A stretch of DNA of 64,000 nucleotides. Source: Manihot esculenta (Eukaryota; Streptophyta; Magnoliopsida; Malpighiales; Euphorbiaceae). The stretch's first letter is position 1. The number at the start of each line of letters is the position of its first letter. Shown piece by piece: positions 24,140 to 37,479 of the stretch. The DNA lies in contig NC_035164.2 of assembly GCF_001659605.2 (NCBI RefSeq), positions 2,451,586-2,515,585 on the forward strand, in the 5' to 3' direction. Both the position numbers and the translations under genes were made by a program. The notes below the pieces were generated by a model. That model saw nothing but the letters and a program-made list of their open reading frames with translations. It had not been told where the DNA came from and made no database searches.

Positions 24140-25376
24140 TTTCTGAAGGATTTGTATGCTACATATGATGATTTTGCTGATATATGGGCAAAGGTCCAAA
24201 CTCGTCAGCTTGCTGATGGATTCTTGATACATGATGGATTTCTTTTTAAGGATAACAGGTTATGTATTTCTCATTCTTCTTTGCGAAAAAAATTAATTCG
24301 AGAGGTCCATGGTGGAGGTTTGAATGGTTATTTAAAACGTAATAAGACTATTGCTGGTTTAAATGAGCGTTTTTATTGGCTACAAATAAAAGCGGATACA
24401 GGACGGATGGTATAGAAGTACCCAGTTTGTGAAACTCATAAAGGTCATATGCCCATAACATATGCTTATATACTCCATTACCTATTCCAAAATACCCTTG
24501 GGAGGACTTGATTATGAATTTTGTTATTGGTCTTCCATATACTCAATGTGGATCTGATTTTATTTTTGTTATCGTTGACAAGTTCTCCAAAATGGCACAT
24601 TTCATTTATTGTAAGAAAACTAATGATGTTTTTCATATTGCAAAACTGTTTTTCTATGAGATTGTTTGTTTACATGGCATTCCTAAGACCATTACTTCTG
24701 ATAGAGATGTAAAGTTTATAGCCCACTTTTGAGTGACTTTATGGAAGTGTTTTGGGATTGAACTTCGATGCAACAGTGCTGCTCATTCTCAAACTAATAG
24801 CCAAACTAAAGTGGTGAATCGCACTATTGACAATCTTCTGTGTTGCATCAATAGTAATAAGAAAACTGCTTGAGATCTTGCTCTTATCCAAGCAAAATTT
24901 GCTTATAATAGTTCTGTTCACAGCTCTACAAAGATGTCACCATTTGCCATTGTGTACAAGAGAATGCTAGCACATACAGTTGATCTTATTGCTCTTCCTA
25001 CAGGTTTTCATAATAGTGTTGCAGCAAACAACTTGGCAAATCAGCATGTGGACGCTTTCAAACAGGTATAACAATGCCTTGCGGAAGCCAATGACAAGTT
25101 TAAAGTTGCAGCTAATAAATATAGGCGTTTCAAATCCTTTAATGTCGGTGATCAAGTTATGGTGTATCTGTGCAAATAATATGGTAGAGGATAGAAAAAG
25201 CTTGATCCAAAGAAGATTGGTCCATTTTGGATTATTCAGAAGATTAATGACAATGCCTATGTTCTTGACCTCCCAAGTCATATAAAAATTTCCAAGACGT
25301 TTAACGTGACAGATCTATTTCAGTACTATCCTGCTGATGACAACTCGAAGTCGAGTTCTTTACAAATGGAAAATAA
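24140..25376 (+). pseudogene. Degenerate integrase of element A
   Basis: Zinc-binding text (REVHGGGLNGYL ... CETHKG), core text ([33 protein letters not shown]) and the C-terminal region (KKIGPFWIIQKINDNAYVLD) are visible. The usual MDF is MNF and the usual QTE is QTK, so two of the three catalytic acids are lost, both by G-to-A changes. Several stops also occur. Confidence 0.85.
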
Positions 25377-25776
25377 TGATGTGGAGCAATTAGTCTTAAA
25401 TTTTATAGCAGACTTGAACCGAATTTAACTTTTACTGCTAACGTCCGTTGGAGGTCTACAATAGTTTTTTAAAAAGAAAATTTCGAGACACATGACTTTT
25501 AAAAATGTGATAAAAGTCGTAAGCCTGTTGCAAAGTTTAAGAGAAAATTCATCGTTTAAGGAGTTAATTCTACAATTTTTGTTTAAATTTTATCATAATT
25601 TTTCATATTAATATTTTTTTATTATAAATAGTAATTTTTTTAATAGTTGGACACACATTTGAATTTTCAAAAATTTAATAAAAAATTTCGAATTCTAACC
25701 TTTCATTTTTTAAAATTTATCTTGATTAAACATTATTGATTAAAATTTTTAATGGAGTCTAAATAATCATATTTCA
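25377..25776 (+). repeat. 3' LTR of element A
   Basis: This 400-bp partner of 15021-15427 is flanked on the right by GTGTC, matching GTGAC left of the 5' LTR at four of five bases. Confidence 0.88.
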
Positions 25777-28499
25777 GTGTCTATCAACAAAGAGAGGGAA
25801 GGGAGAGAAAAATGAAGGTGAAGCTTGCGGCGGAAGAAAAATAGAGTTTATTTAAAATTATACATATATATATATATATAGTCGATTCGATTCGATTGAT
25901 TTGATTTTTTATTTAATTAATTAAATTTGATTAAATTTCTCAATTAAAAACGTATTTATAATTTTTTATTTAAAATTAACTGAATTTATTAAAAAGGATT
26001 AAATAATTATATTTTAAAATAATGAAAGACTTTTTAATTAGCTATAAGAATAATAAAGGTTAATTAATTAATTTTATTAAAATCTCATAATAATTTATTC
26101 AAATATAAAATGGGAGTGAAATGAGGAAGTAATAGCTGATAATATAAAACAAAGATTAAAGAAAAAGTTAAAATAATAAGCCGAAAGATAAGAATATTCT
26201 TCAATAAATTAAATAATAATTTAAGAAATATAAAAATTGGATGGAAGAATGGCAGTCTCGAGATTATTGTGCAGAACAAGGACAATTTCGATCCAAAAGC
26301 TTAAAAAAATATGAGAAAAACAGGACCACGACAGACGCAACCTCTCTCTTCCTCTTTGAATAACAAGTTAAAGGACAGTTTCTTAATTCCAGACCACTCT
26401 TTAAAAAATTAAAAAAAAAAAAAAAGCTCCAACCATTATTATTTTAAATAAATATTATTTTTTTAAGAAAAATAAATAATTGTATATTAAAATCACCAAT
26501 TGGCTTCAAATTTAATCAATCAATCAATCCCCCTTCTTCTCCCATTTTCGTACGTTTGTCCGTCCGCTCAGTGGCGGAAACAGGAGTTTCCTTTTAGTAG
26601 GGCACTAACTGCGCTGCTGCGGCACTTTCATTCCCTTTAAAATATTTTTCGGTTGCTGGTACGATATGTGTCCTTATTGTACCTTCTTTCTTTGCTGTTT
26701 CAGTTTATATTTTATAAAATTAAAGAATTAATTAATAATTTTTTAAAAAATTTTAATGATGAAATATAAAATATTTAACTGTTAAAATTAATAAAATAAA
26801 TAAATTAATATATTTTAAAAAATATTATATATATATTTTTAAAATTAATAAATTTAAATAATAAATTTTTTTTATAATATAGTGAGTGAGTAGTAAATTT
26901 ATCATAATACTAAAAATTTTTTTTTTCATAACTCTAAACTTCCTTCAATATCTCCAAACGTAATTCGTATATTTTTCTACAAAATTTCAAGTTCTTGCCT
27001 CCGTCCTCTCGGCATGCGGTAAAAGTAGCATCACGTGCTGCCCACTGACATTCTTCCTTCACACTTCATACACAATAATTTATTATTATTGCTAGAGTTA
27101 ACAGTAATGAGATTCGCTATTTTTAATTTTATTATAATTATAATTTATATTTTTTAATTAAATTTAATTTTTTAAAATATTTTAATTATATTTACAGTTA
27201 TTTATATTATTAAAAAATTAATAAAATTACTACATTATTTATTATATCAATATTATATCGATATATTACATTAGTAAAATTTAAAATTAATTATTAAAAA
27301 AATTATATATTTTATTTTATTACAATTTCACTTTATGTTATTAATTTTTTATTAATTAAATTCTATTATTTTAATATTTGAATAAATTTATTTTATTATT
27401 ATTTATATAGTTGAAAACTTATAAAATTATTAAATTAATCTTTTTTATTATTAAATATATTTAAAAATTATTATTATTCAATTTTTTAATTTTTTTATTA
27501 ATAATTTTATAATAATAATAATTTATCTTAATTTTATTTTAATTAAAATTATTATCAAACAATTTTTTTTAAATCTAGTTAATATACTTACTATTTAACA
27601 TTACTTTTAAAATTATTGATAATAAAATAATCTTATTAAATATATTAGTTATAAAATATTTAAAATAATTTAAAATAATATTCAATATAATTCAATTTAA
27701 AAATATTAAAAATAATAAAATAAATTTTCATTAATAAAGTATAAATTATAATTATTTGACCATTACTATAAATTTTATGTTTTTTAATAATTAAAATACT
27801 CTTTTAACTAGTTAATATTTTTTATTTTAATAATAAAAAATTGATTTATTATTATTTTAATTTTTAAAAATTGGTGAATTTATAGTTTTTATCCATTACA
27901 GTTTTTTATATTTATTATCATTATAAATAATTTTAATTTTTAAAATAAAAAAATTGATATTCTATAAATATAAAAAATTTTATACTTATAAAAATCAATT
28001 TAGATAGATTTCAATTATAATATATAAGTATAAAATTAATTTTTAATTTTAGTTAAGTATAAAAAATTTTATACATATAAAAATCAATTTAAACGGACTC
28101 CTAAACATAGAGATTAATTTTTAATTACGTACAAAAATTAATATTTAATTTTTAAATCTCCTATTTTTATACTTACATAAAAAAAATTATTTTTTAAGAA
28201 AAATTAAAATTATTAATTTTTATACAAGATATTAATTTTATACTTTAAAAAATAACATTATCCACTATAATAACAAGTAAAAAACTAATGGATACAACTT
28301 TAAATTCTTAACCATATGATAAGTGACCATTGTTAATTTATTACTCTTAGTCTGATGGTAAATGCATCTCATTAAATTTGATAGATCTCAAATTCTATTT
28401 TTCCAATCTTCATTTTAAAAAAAAATTATTAATTTTATATTAATAATAATATCCATAATTTTCTATTTTTATGCATTTATAATAATAGTCATTTTTTAT

Positions 28500-28975
28500 A
28501 TATAAATGAGTAATACTAGGTTCAAATCGAAAAAATCAACGGAATTAAATTAAGTTAAAAATTCGGTTTGATTTTATTCTTTTCGGTTTGGTTCGTTTTT
28601 TATTCTTTTTGATTTGGTTATTTTTTATTTTTTTATTTCTTTCAATTTTTTATTTTCTAAAATTTTAATTATTTTAATTTAGTTTAATTTCTATTGAAAA
28701 AATTAATAAAATCGAACTGACAATAATATATTATTTTAATAATATAGAGAGATAAGATTATAATTAATATTAAAATACTTCAACTAAATTTTAAAATACT
28801 AAAAGTAATATATAAAAAATAAAAATTAGATCGATTTGATTCAAATCAATTTTCATTCAAAATCAATTCGATTTAATTTTTATAAATATTAAAATTTTAA
28901 TTTTGATTTTGATTTTATTTGATTCGATTCAATTTTAAACTAAACTGATGAACGCTCACCTTATTTTTACATCAT
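28500..28975. repeat. Dispersed CGAATCGGTT-type repeat, copy 1
   Basis: It starts near GGTTCAAATCGAAAAAATC and ends in AACGCTCACC. Shared internal blocks with the other copies include AATAATATATTATTTT, ATAATATAGAGA and ATTAAATTTTAAAATA. See copies at 29040, 34966, 35570, 36808, 45240 and 46330. Confidence 0.65.
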
Positions 28976-29039
28976 ATAAATAAGAACCTGACACATTGTA
29001 TTTCTAATATATTTAAACACTTTATTGATTTAAAGAGTA

Positions 29040-29490
29040 GTATTCGGTTCAAACTAAAAAAACTGATCGAATCAAATTAATTTAAAAATTCAGTTTAAAT
29101 TTTTATTTATTTTGATTCGATTCAGACTTTAATTTTAAAATTTTTGGTTATTTCAGTTTGGTTTGGTTTTGATCGGAAAAAAAAATTAAAAAAACCGAAT
29201 CGAATCAATTGGTGATAATAATATATTATTTTCAATAATATAGAGAAATTAGATCATATTAAAATTAAAATATTTCAATTAAATTTTAAAATATTAAAAA
29301 TAAATTGTACAAAATAAAAAAATATTAAAAATTCAAACCGAATTAAATCGAACTGAATCAGATCGGTTCAATTCGATTTTTAGTCAAAATCAATTCGATT
29401 CGATCTTCATAAATATTAAAATTTTAATTTTTAATTTATTTGATTCAGTTCAATTTTAAATCAAACCGACCGAATGCTCACCCCTAGCTA
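29040..29490. repeat. Dispersed CGAATCGGTT-type repeat, copy 2
   Basis: It has the same orientation as copy 1, starting TATTCGGTTCAAACTAAAA and ending ACCGAATGCTCACCCCTA. Confidence 0.7.
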
Positions 29491-30839
29491 TATGCTCACA
29501 CTCTTCTTGTGTCTATTTGTCCTAAATTATAAATAATATTACTTGTTGAGTGGTTAGTTTATCATTAATTTATTATTTCACTCAGACTTATAATTATATA
29601 AATAATTATGTAATAAGAACTATTTAATTTATAATCCATAATAAATTGTATAAAATAAGAATATGTCAATTTTTATCTAGTTGATAAAAAAAATTATTAC
29701 TTCTAATAAATGTATCACACAAATGAAAAATTTGGCATTAAATCAAGGATAATGTTAAAAACACAATAATAAAAAAAGTACTTAAATGTAATTTTCCATA
29801 CAAGATAAGTAGACTTGGTATAAATTAAGCACACCAAAATTAATGCTCCTACTTTTGTCTAAACAACTATGACCGTTTTAATTTCAACGTAATCTTTTAT
29901 TTGAATATTTAAGAAAATAATTAATTTATAAATGTTTTTTAAAATATTTTATACTTTTATTAATTTATTTATTATAAATTATAATTTTTTTATTAAAAAA
30001 ATATAATTATACTCTTATTAATTTATTTATTATATTTGATAGATTTCAAATTTGATTTCTTTAATTTCAAATCATGAATTTCAAAAAAAATAATTCGATT
30101 TAATTTAAATAATTTTTTTATTAAAATCAAACTAAATTAAATTTTTTAAAAATAAAAATTAAATTATTTTTAAAAATTAAATTAACTAAAATTTTAAATT
30201 ATTTCAATTCGATCAACTGTTTATTTCAAACAAATACGGATTATCTCTAAATATATTTTAATGGTACACAACATTAAGTATTTATTAAGTGGTTTATGAC
30301 ACATGGCATTGTAATTAGTGTAGTTATTAGTTTTCAAATTAAGAAACAAATATTATATAATTAATTATTTTTTCCATTAAATTCTGTCTCCCAATCTTTC
30401 AAGATTTACCCATCTTGCTTTCTTGATTTGCCACTCACTTGGCTAAAACCCACTACCAATCTTCTTACTACTTTTTTTTTATATTAATTATTATAATTTA
30501 TGAATTTAAATATATGTGAATCTTATATTTTTTTATTAATTAGGATCTAATTCTATTTTAAAAAATCATATAAAAAATAAAAATGAAAATATATAGATAA
30601 TATAAATAATTAGGTGATTAGGTTATAATCAACCATTAACTTAGAAAAGAGATAAATTGCATTTATATTTTCAAAATATGCCAAAATTAACCCACATATT
30701 TCTCTATTTGCAAATATTCAGTAGTTTAATCTTTATATTATAATTTTGTAGTTTTTTAATTTAATTTTTAATTAATTATTTTTAAAATAATTAAAATATT
30801 CTTAATATTCTGAAATTTAAAAAAATAATTTTACAGTGA

Positions 30840-31230
30840 TTGTGTGAGCTTAATCGGAGAAGAAGGCGTTCATTTTTTTTATCCATTTTCCTTTTGTATA
30901 ACTGTCTTTCTGCTACCGTGCCACCTGTTTTTATTATTTAGATTCGTACGTACGGATGTGTCAGAACCCTCTATACTCCAGACGATTATTTAATTTCTCG
31001 GCGTGCATGTGAGTAGAATTGCGAAGTGACTGGACCAATTATTTTCCTTCACATTACATCATCGGGCTAGATTAGTGGAACTTGGACTTGTGGTGGATTC
31101 GGCTTGTTCCGCATGTCTAAATCAGGACTTAAGATGTTGGATCGGTTAACTTAAGAAGGGTTTGATAGATTTTAGATCAGCATTATTCTCTTAGTTTCGG
31201 CCTCCCTCGGAGCATATAAAATCTAATGGT
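30840..31230. repeat. Dispersed repeat with CGTACG core, copy 1
   Basis: It contains CGTACGTACGGATGTGTCAG, then CAGACGATTATTTAATTTCTC and a GTGACTGGACCA stretch. Copies with the same order are at 32500-32800 and 51850-52250. Boundaries are approximate and no coding potential was found. Confidence 0.55.
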
Positions 31231-32499
31231 CATAAACTCTTAAATATATAATACAATTATAATATTTATATCCTAATTTATTAAAAATAAATATTTATAT
31301 TTTAATTTTATTAAATTCAAAAATATATTATTTTTGAAGGATTTTTAATTTAACAATCAATAAAATTTAACAAAAATTTTATTAAATTAAAAAATATAAT
31401 ATATTTTATAATTTATTACAATCAATTGTAAATGATGAGCAATAACAAAGTCAAATGTTTTTTTTTTTTTAAAAAAAAAAAAAACTTTAGGTGATGGGAT
31501 TAACATCCTTCCATTTTGTCCCCTCTTCTTATTATTATTGACATTATTATATATATATATTTTTTAAATATATTTTATTTTTTATTTTTATTTATTGATA
31601 GTCACCTTTCTTCCTAATGGGTGGAGGGTTGCTATCTGCTTTTGACATGAGCCATTGCTTTTCTCATAGGAAAGGAATAATTGCAGTGCTTCCTTAATCC
31701 CTCTTATTGGGCCCCATCCATTAGGTTCAATCATGTGGGCCCATATTGTCTGGGCCAGATCCACACCCGCACAAAATCTTTTCAGAAAAATTAAAATAAG
31801 AATGTTGCGTAAATCAATAGAACGCTGACGTGGCATTATTTTTGGGGATTGGTGTCGTTGAAGTGGAGACTTGGTCCCACTCAAAAGTCCACCTTTGCTT
31901 CTATGACACACTTATTATTTGTGCAGGAGGCAAGAGTACTACTTTTTTTAATTTATTTTTTCTTTTTAATTTAAAAAAAAAAATAAAAAATTGAACATCA
32001 TTTTCAGTCTCTTGTAATCTTCTTCATGCTCTGTTGTTTTCACTATAAAAACTTTAACCCACATATGGATAAAGATGCCATTGCTCTTTCTTGGTGGTTA
32101 TGGATGTTGTTCTACCAAAACTAGTCAAGAATCCTCCCTTCTATTTAACAAAATTACAATTTCTTTTTTAAGGAAAAGTTTCTTGACTTAAAATTATAAT
32201 CCCCTAATATTAATTATTTTCTAATTTAAAAAAAAATATTTTAAAAGACACCTAATTAAAATATTATATATTTTTTAAAGTGTAGCAAGTAAATGAGTAA
32301 GTTCTAAGTCTTCCAATCAGTTGTTATTCTACCATTATGTTTTTTCATTAAAACAAATTAAAAATTAATTTTCATTATAATAATATATGAGATATAAGAT
32401 TTTTTAGAATCAAAATACGTGTTTACAGTCTGACCGAACCTAATAATAAAAAAGTATTTGAAATTTAAAAAGTAGAATTTACAGTATGGGAGTAAATTT

Positions 32500-32800
32500 A
32501 GTCAGAGAAAATCACGCCTCTTCTCCTTTATTTGTTTTCCTTTTGTCATTCTGGTAACGTATAATCGCCATTCTGTTGCAGTATTATATGTCTCTATCAC
32601 TCGAATCCATACGTACGGACATGTCAGCGTACTGTTTTCTATCAGACGGCTATTTAATTTTTCCAACATACGTACTGGTAAGACTGCAAGATAACTAGAT
32701 ATGGTCTCCTATCTTCTATCAAATCACTGAGCTAAGCCATTTTCACGGACCCACACATGGGTTAGTCCGGTTTACTTTAATTATAAATTGAAGGGCGGAA
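32500..32800. repeat. Dispersed repeat with CGTACG core, copy 2
   Basis: It contains CATACGTACGGACATGTCAG and GACGGCTATTTAATTTTTCC, in the same order as copy 1, and is followed by a diverged GGTTTACTTTAATT tail. Confidence 0.6.
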
Positions 32801-32840
32801 TAATAGACCGGTCTATTTTTAGAAATGTAAAATTTTTATC

Positions 32841-32945
32841 ATAATGTATGAGATGTAGAATTAATTTTTATTATTATAATGTATGAGATGTAAAATTTAT
32901 TTTTATTATTATAATGAATGAGATGTAAAATTTTTTAAGGATCAT
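32841..32945. repeat. 35-bp tandem repeat, three copies
   Basis: ATAATGTATGAGATGTA recurs at 32841, 32876 and 32911 with the same TTTATTATT spacer. A related single copy is at about 32370-32400. Confidence 0.85.
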
Positions 32946-34041
32946 GATATATGTTTACGATCTAATCAAATTTAATAAAAAAACCTATTAAAAAAATTTA
33001 TCTAATCAAACTAAATCGAATCAAATTTAATTAATTTAATTTAATTTAATTTTTATTTAAAATTAATTTGATTTAATTTTCAAAAATATTAAAATTTAAT
33101 TTTTAACTTATTCGATTTAAATTGATAGAATGCTCATCAACATGCAAGATGGGTAAATGGTTTGGATGTTTGTGGTTCAAAGTATCGAACAGAATAATGT
33201 TGGGAGCATTAATTTAGGAAGATTGATAAAGATTTTAAAAAGAAAAAAGAAAGTGGAGGGTCCTTACACAACATGCTAATTCTGTGTAAACAAGTCCTGA
33301 ATTGAGTGTTCATTTATGAACAAAGAACATTAAAAGAAGCATAGTCTCAATACCAATTAATTAATGAATGGAAATGACAACATACATACAAGCTTCACTA
33401 ATTGTGATGCTCCCTCATTTTCTATTTGTAGAAACAAGGACCCTTTGCTTCATCATTAGCCTTTATAAGCTTATGGGGGTAAGTTCAATTTCTGGCTTTT
33501 TACCACCCATATCCCTAACTTCATGGATTGCTGATCATATACAAATTCAAATGATATTTCCTTTTTGTGTATTATATGGTTGATTCGACTATAAACTCGA
33601 AATAATTCCTAAATTGATATAATTTGAAATTGAAAATTGATCGAGTTTATATTAATCAGCTTTGAATTAGATTGAATTTGATATGGAAGAAATTTTGTAC
33701 ATTTTAATTGTCAAATTCAATATGATTGAACTAAAATAAAAATTTAGATTAAATTTTTCTATAATAATGGTTAGCTATATATAATTTACTATTTTTTTAA
33801 TTGAAATTAATATTTTTTATTTAAAATTAGTCGAATAATGTCATTTACATACATACAATATGTGAGAGTGTTAATAGAGATCGACTAAATCAATCTTGAA
33901 TTAGATCATATTCTATCAATTTGATTTGAATCAATTTACATGCAAAGTATGAGAGTGTTGAATCAATTTTATATTTTTAAAAAATTTGAGATTTTAACAC
34001 AATTCAAAATTTAGATAAAAACCTTAATTTAATTTTAATTA

Positions 34042-34255
34042 GTTATATATGTATATTTTTAAATTGAAATCTGTAGTTTCGAAATAAAATTAGTTGAATA
34101 GAATAGAGAATTAGAATAGTTGATGAAAAAGTTGTTGAAGGAAAATAATTATATATGTATATTTTTAAATTGAAATGGACAGTTTCGAATCAAAATTAGT
34201 CGAATAGGACGGAGAATTAGAATAGTTGACGAAGAAATTATCAAAGGAAAAGACA
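34042..34255. repeat. 106-bp tandem duplication
   Basis: TATATATGTATATTTTTAAA and the following GAGAATTAGAATAGTTGA block repeat with a 106-bp period and about ten differences, immediately left of the solo LTR. Confidence 0.8.
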
Positions 34256-34257
34256 TT

Positions 34258-34663
34258 TGATAAATAACTGATTAGATTCCGTTGAGAGTTTTAATTAATG
34301 TTATTTAATTAAGATGATATAAAAGAAACGATAGATTAAAAGTCAAAAAATCTTATTGAAATTTTTCAAAAATTAAAAAGTCAGTCTAAAATAATCTAAG
34401 TAAAATTATTTATAATAGAAAAAATCATAATATGTAAAATTATAAAAATATCTAAAAAAATAATTAAAATGTAAAATTAATCTCCTAAATGGTGAAATTT
34501 TAACATGAAACTTTGTGACAACTTTGGAGCTCTCGTTACACTTTTGAAAGTCGTATGTTTCAAAATTTTATTTTCGAAAAATTATCATAGATCTCTATCG
34601 ATAGGAAAAATTAAGTTCGATTCAAATTTGTCATAAAATTTAAATTTAATTGCTTCGTTGTCA
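34258..34663 (-). mobile_element. Solo LTR of the element A gypsy family
   Basis: Read on the minus strand this 406-bp block is colinear with the LTRs at 15021 and 25377: AATTGCTTCG (for GGAGCAATT), AAAGTCGTATGTTTC, then AGATTCCGTTGAGAG for the 3' end. Flanks are ACATT on the left and ACTTT on the right, a likely target duplication with one change. There is no internal sequence, so it is a solo LTR. Confidence 0.85.
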
Positions 34664-34965
34664 ACTTTTATTTATGTTCACTTTTATTGATGTTCAAGAT
34701 TGTAATAATGATGTGAATAGCAAAACTAGTGTTGGATTGAGCTGTGGATTTAAATAAGTCGGCTAAGCTCAAACCATTCAACTTCAAAAGAGATAGATAT
34801 GCTTTTTGTTATATATATATATATATATATATATGATTAAATTGAATGTCTTCACTCTCTTGAACTTATATCCCTTCTTTAGAAAAGGAAAATAAAGAGC
34901 TCATCCATATTTTGTGGATAATTCATAATGAGGTGAAAGGCTTAGCTCATGAATTATTATGGATA

Positions 34966-35440
34966 GGTGTGAGCATTCGGTCGGTTCGGTTCAAAATCGA
35001 ATCAAACTGAATAAATTAAAAATCGAAATTTTAGTATTTATAAAAATCAAACCGAATCGATTTTGGTCAGAAATCGAACCGAACCGAACCGATCTGATTC
35101 GATTCGATTCAATTCAATTTGATCAGTTTTTATTTTTAATAAATTTTTTATTTTTTACATTTTATTTTTTAATATTTTAAATTTAATTAAAATATTTTAA
35201 TCTTAATATAATTTAATTTCTCTATATTATTGAAAATAATATATTATTATCACTAATCGGTTCAGTTCGATTTTTTTAATTTTTTCTGATAAAAACCGAA
35301 CCGAACCGAAATAATTGAAAATTTGAAATTAAAAACTAAATCGAATCGAATTAAATAAAAAATCAAATCGAATTTTAAAATTAATTCGGTTCGATTGATT
35401 TTTTCGATTTGAACTGAATACGGCTTACCCCTAATTATGG
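34966..35440. repeat. Dispersed CGAATCGGTT-type repeat, copy 3 (opposite orientation)
   Basis: It starts GTGAGCATTCGGTCGGTTCG and ends CTGAATACGGCTTACCCCTA. The two ends are inverted versions of each other (AGGGGTRAGC...ATTCGGTT), so the element has imperfect terminal inverted repeats. It has no coding frame of note. Confidence 0.75.
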
Positions 35441-35569
35441 ATGAACTCCACTTTCTTTTTTTTTAATAAATAATATTATTAAAAGTATTTCACCTAATTA
35501 ATTAAAAGGACACTAGATGAGATAGAGTTATTAGAAAATTACAATATTCAAAAATTTTATCATGATATA

Positions 35570-35990
35570 ATAATATCATAAATTTTATCCAATCGAATTA
35601 ATTTAAAATTTTGATTTGATTTTTTATATATTTTGATTCAGTTTGATTTTTAATTTAAAAAATTTTAATTATTTCAGTTAAATTTTTATAAGAAAAAATT
35701 AAAAAAAGCAAATTGAATTGATTAGTGATAATAGTTTATTATTTTCAATAATATAGAGAGATTAAATTATATTAAGGTTAAAATATTTCAATTAAATTTT
35801 AAAATATTAAAAATAAAATATAAAAAATAAAAAATTTATTAAAAATTCAAATCGAATCGAATCTAATTAAATTAAATTGATTCAATTCAATTCAGTTTCT
35901 AATCAAAATCGATTCAGTTTAATTTTTATAAATATTAAAATTTTAAATTTTAATTTATTCAATTTAAACCGAATTGATCTGATAAAAGAT
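35570..35990. repeat. Dispersed CGAATCGGTT-type repeat, copy 4
   Basis: A more decayed copy in the orientation of copy 1. It shares the ATAATATAGAGAGATTAAAT and TTAAATTTTAAAATATTAAA blocks. Confidence 0.6.
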
Positions 35991-36807
35991 TACGGAGTCA
36001 GCAATTTATGGAATTGAAAGAAAATCTCACAAAAATGGTGAGGAATATATATATAGCAAATTTTAATAATTATTAAATAATTTAAATTAATTATTTTGAA
36101 TCAGTAAAAAAATAAACTTAAATTATTTAAAATGATTTTTTATCAATAATTAATAATTATAATAAAAGTAGAAATAATTTGCCATATTATATATAGGAGA
36201 ATAAAATGAATACAAAGGATTAAAAATAAATAATTTGCTATGATTTTAATTTATGTTTTAATATTATTATTTAATTCGTGTGTGTGTTTTTTTTTCTTAA
36301 AAAAAAACGAGTATAAAAGTAGATTGGCGTGATGTTATGATAACGCTGGGCCCAGCCGAAATTAATTAAAAGTGATAGTCCAAAGTGGGCCGCCCCCACA
36401 CTATTTACTGAGGCTGCCCTGCATGTGATTTGCAGCAGCTAATTAATTCAAGGTCGGCAAAAAATATTTACCTCGTCTATATGAATTACACTATAAATAA
36501 ATAGATTTCTTTATAAAAAAAATTATTTTAATATATTTTTTAAATTCATATTAAATTCATGGAGACTTGTACAATTCACCAAATTTTAAGTTACTGCTAG
36601 TATTTTTAATAATTAATAATTAATAATTATAAATTTTTTCATTGATGAGGCAATCATGCAGTTAGCAACCTTGCATTTCCATTGAGATGGGGTTCAAGAA
36701 ATAATAAACTTAAAGAAAGATCCAGAAATCCAGTCGCTGGAGCCCAAACTTTGGTCCTCCTATTGTGGGCTTGGTTTTGGAATTTACAATTCACAATTTA
36801 ATGTGCG

Positions 36808-37265
36808 GTACGCCGTATTCGATTCAAATTGAAAAAATCGATCGAATCTAATTGATTTAAAAATTTAGTTCAATTTTTTATACATTTTGATTTAGTTCGA
36901 TTTTTAATTTCAAAAATTTCAATTATTTCGATTCGATTTGATTTTGATCAGAAAAAATCGAAAAAATTAAACCGAACCGATTTGATAATAATATATTTTT
37001 TCAATAATATAGAGAAATTAAATCATATTAAAATTAAAATATTTTAATTAAATTTTAAAATATTAAAAATAAAGTGTAAAAAATAAAAAAATTATTAAAA
37101 ATCAAAACCGATCAAACCGAATCAAACCGAACCGAATCAGATTGATTCAATTCAATTCAGTTTCTGATCAAAATCGATTTGATTTGATTTTCACAAATAC
37201 TAAAATTTCAATTTTCGGTTTACTCGATTCAGTTCGGTTTTGAATCGAATCGACCGAATGGTGAA
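36808..37265. repeat. Dispersed CGAATCGGTT-type repeat, copy 5
   Basis: It starts GTACGCCGTATTCGATTCAA and ends GACCGAATGGTGAATGC, in the orientation of copy 1. It is one of the better-preserved copies. Confidence 0.7.
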
Positions 37266-37479
37266 TGCTTTATAATAAATATATGGAAATATAGAATTCC
37301 CATCCCAACACCCTAAACCGCTAAATGTCAAAACATTGTAAATTATTACATACAATTTTTTTATATACTATGGTTAATATTAAATATTAATTATTAAAAA
37401 AAATTAATGGCATATATTTTTAATTTAGTTATAATTACATTTTATATTTTTTTATTAATTAAAATCTAATTTTTTAAAA

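Larger units (their letters stand above)
15021..25776 (+). mobile_element. Old Ty3/gypsy LTR retrotransposon (element A), split by a nested insertion
   Basis: Two related direct repeats bound the element (15021-15427 and 25377-25776), starting TGATG and ending TATTTCA. The flanks GTGAC (left) and GTGTC (right) look like a target duplication with one change. Internal order gag, CCHC finger, protease, RT, RNase H, integrase is that of gypsy elements. Removing the nested segment 17447-23145 leaves about 5.1 kb. Many stop codons and frame breaks mark it as dead. Its own LTR family also occurs as a solo copy at 34258-34663. Confidence 0.9.
25777..34257. other. AT-rich intergenic region with dispersed repeats
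   Basis: No gene was recognised. 25860-25960 has TA and GATTCGATTC pieces; 26530-27080 is a slightly more GC-rich patch; 27080-28300 is almost pure A/T; 28500-29490 holds two CGAATCGGTT-type repeats; 30840-31200 and 32500-32800 are two copies of a repeat with a CGTACGTACGG core; 31590-31930 is moderately GC-rich with TGACGTGGCA at about 31830 and no recognisable product. Confidence 0.5.

Noticed and set aside
31588..31911. A 107-codon minus-strand frame in a GC-richer patch.
   Set aside because: No recognisable domain; TGACGTGGCA nearby hints at a promoter-like patch, but there is no gene next to it.
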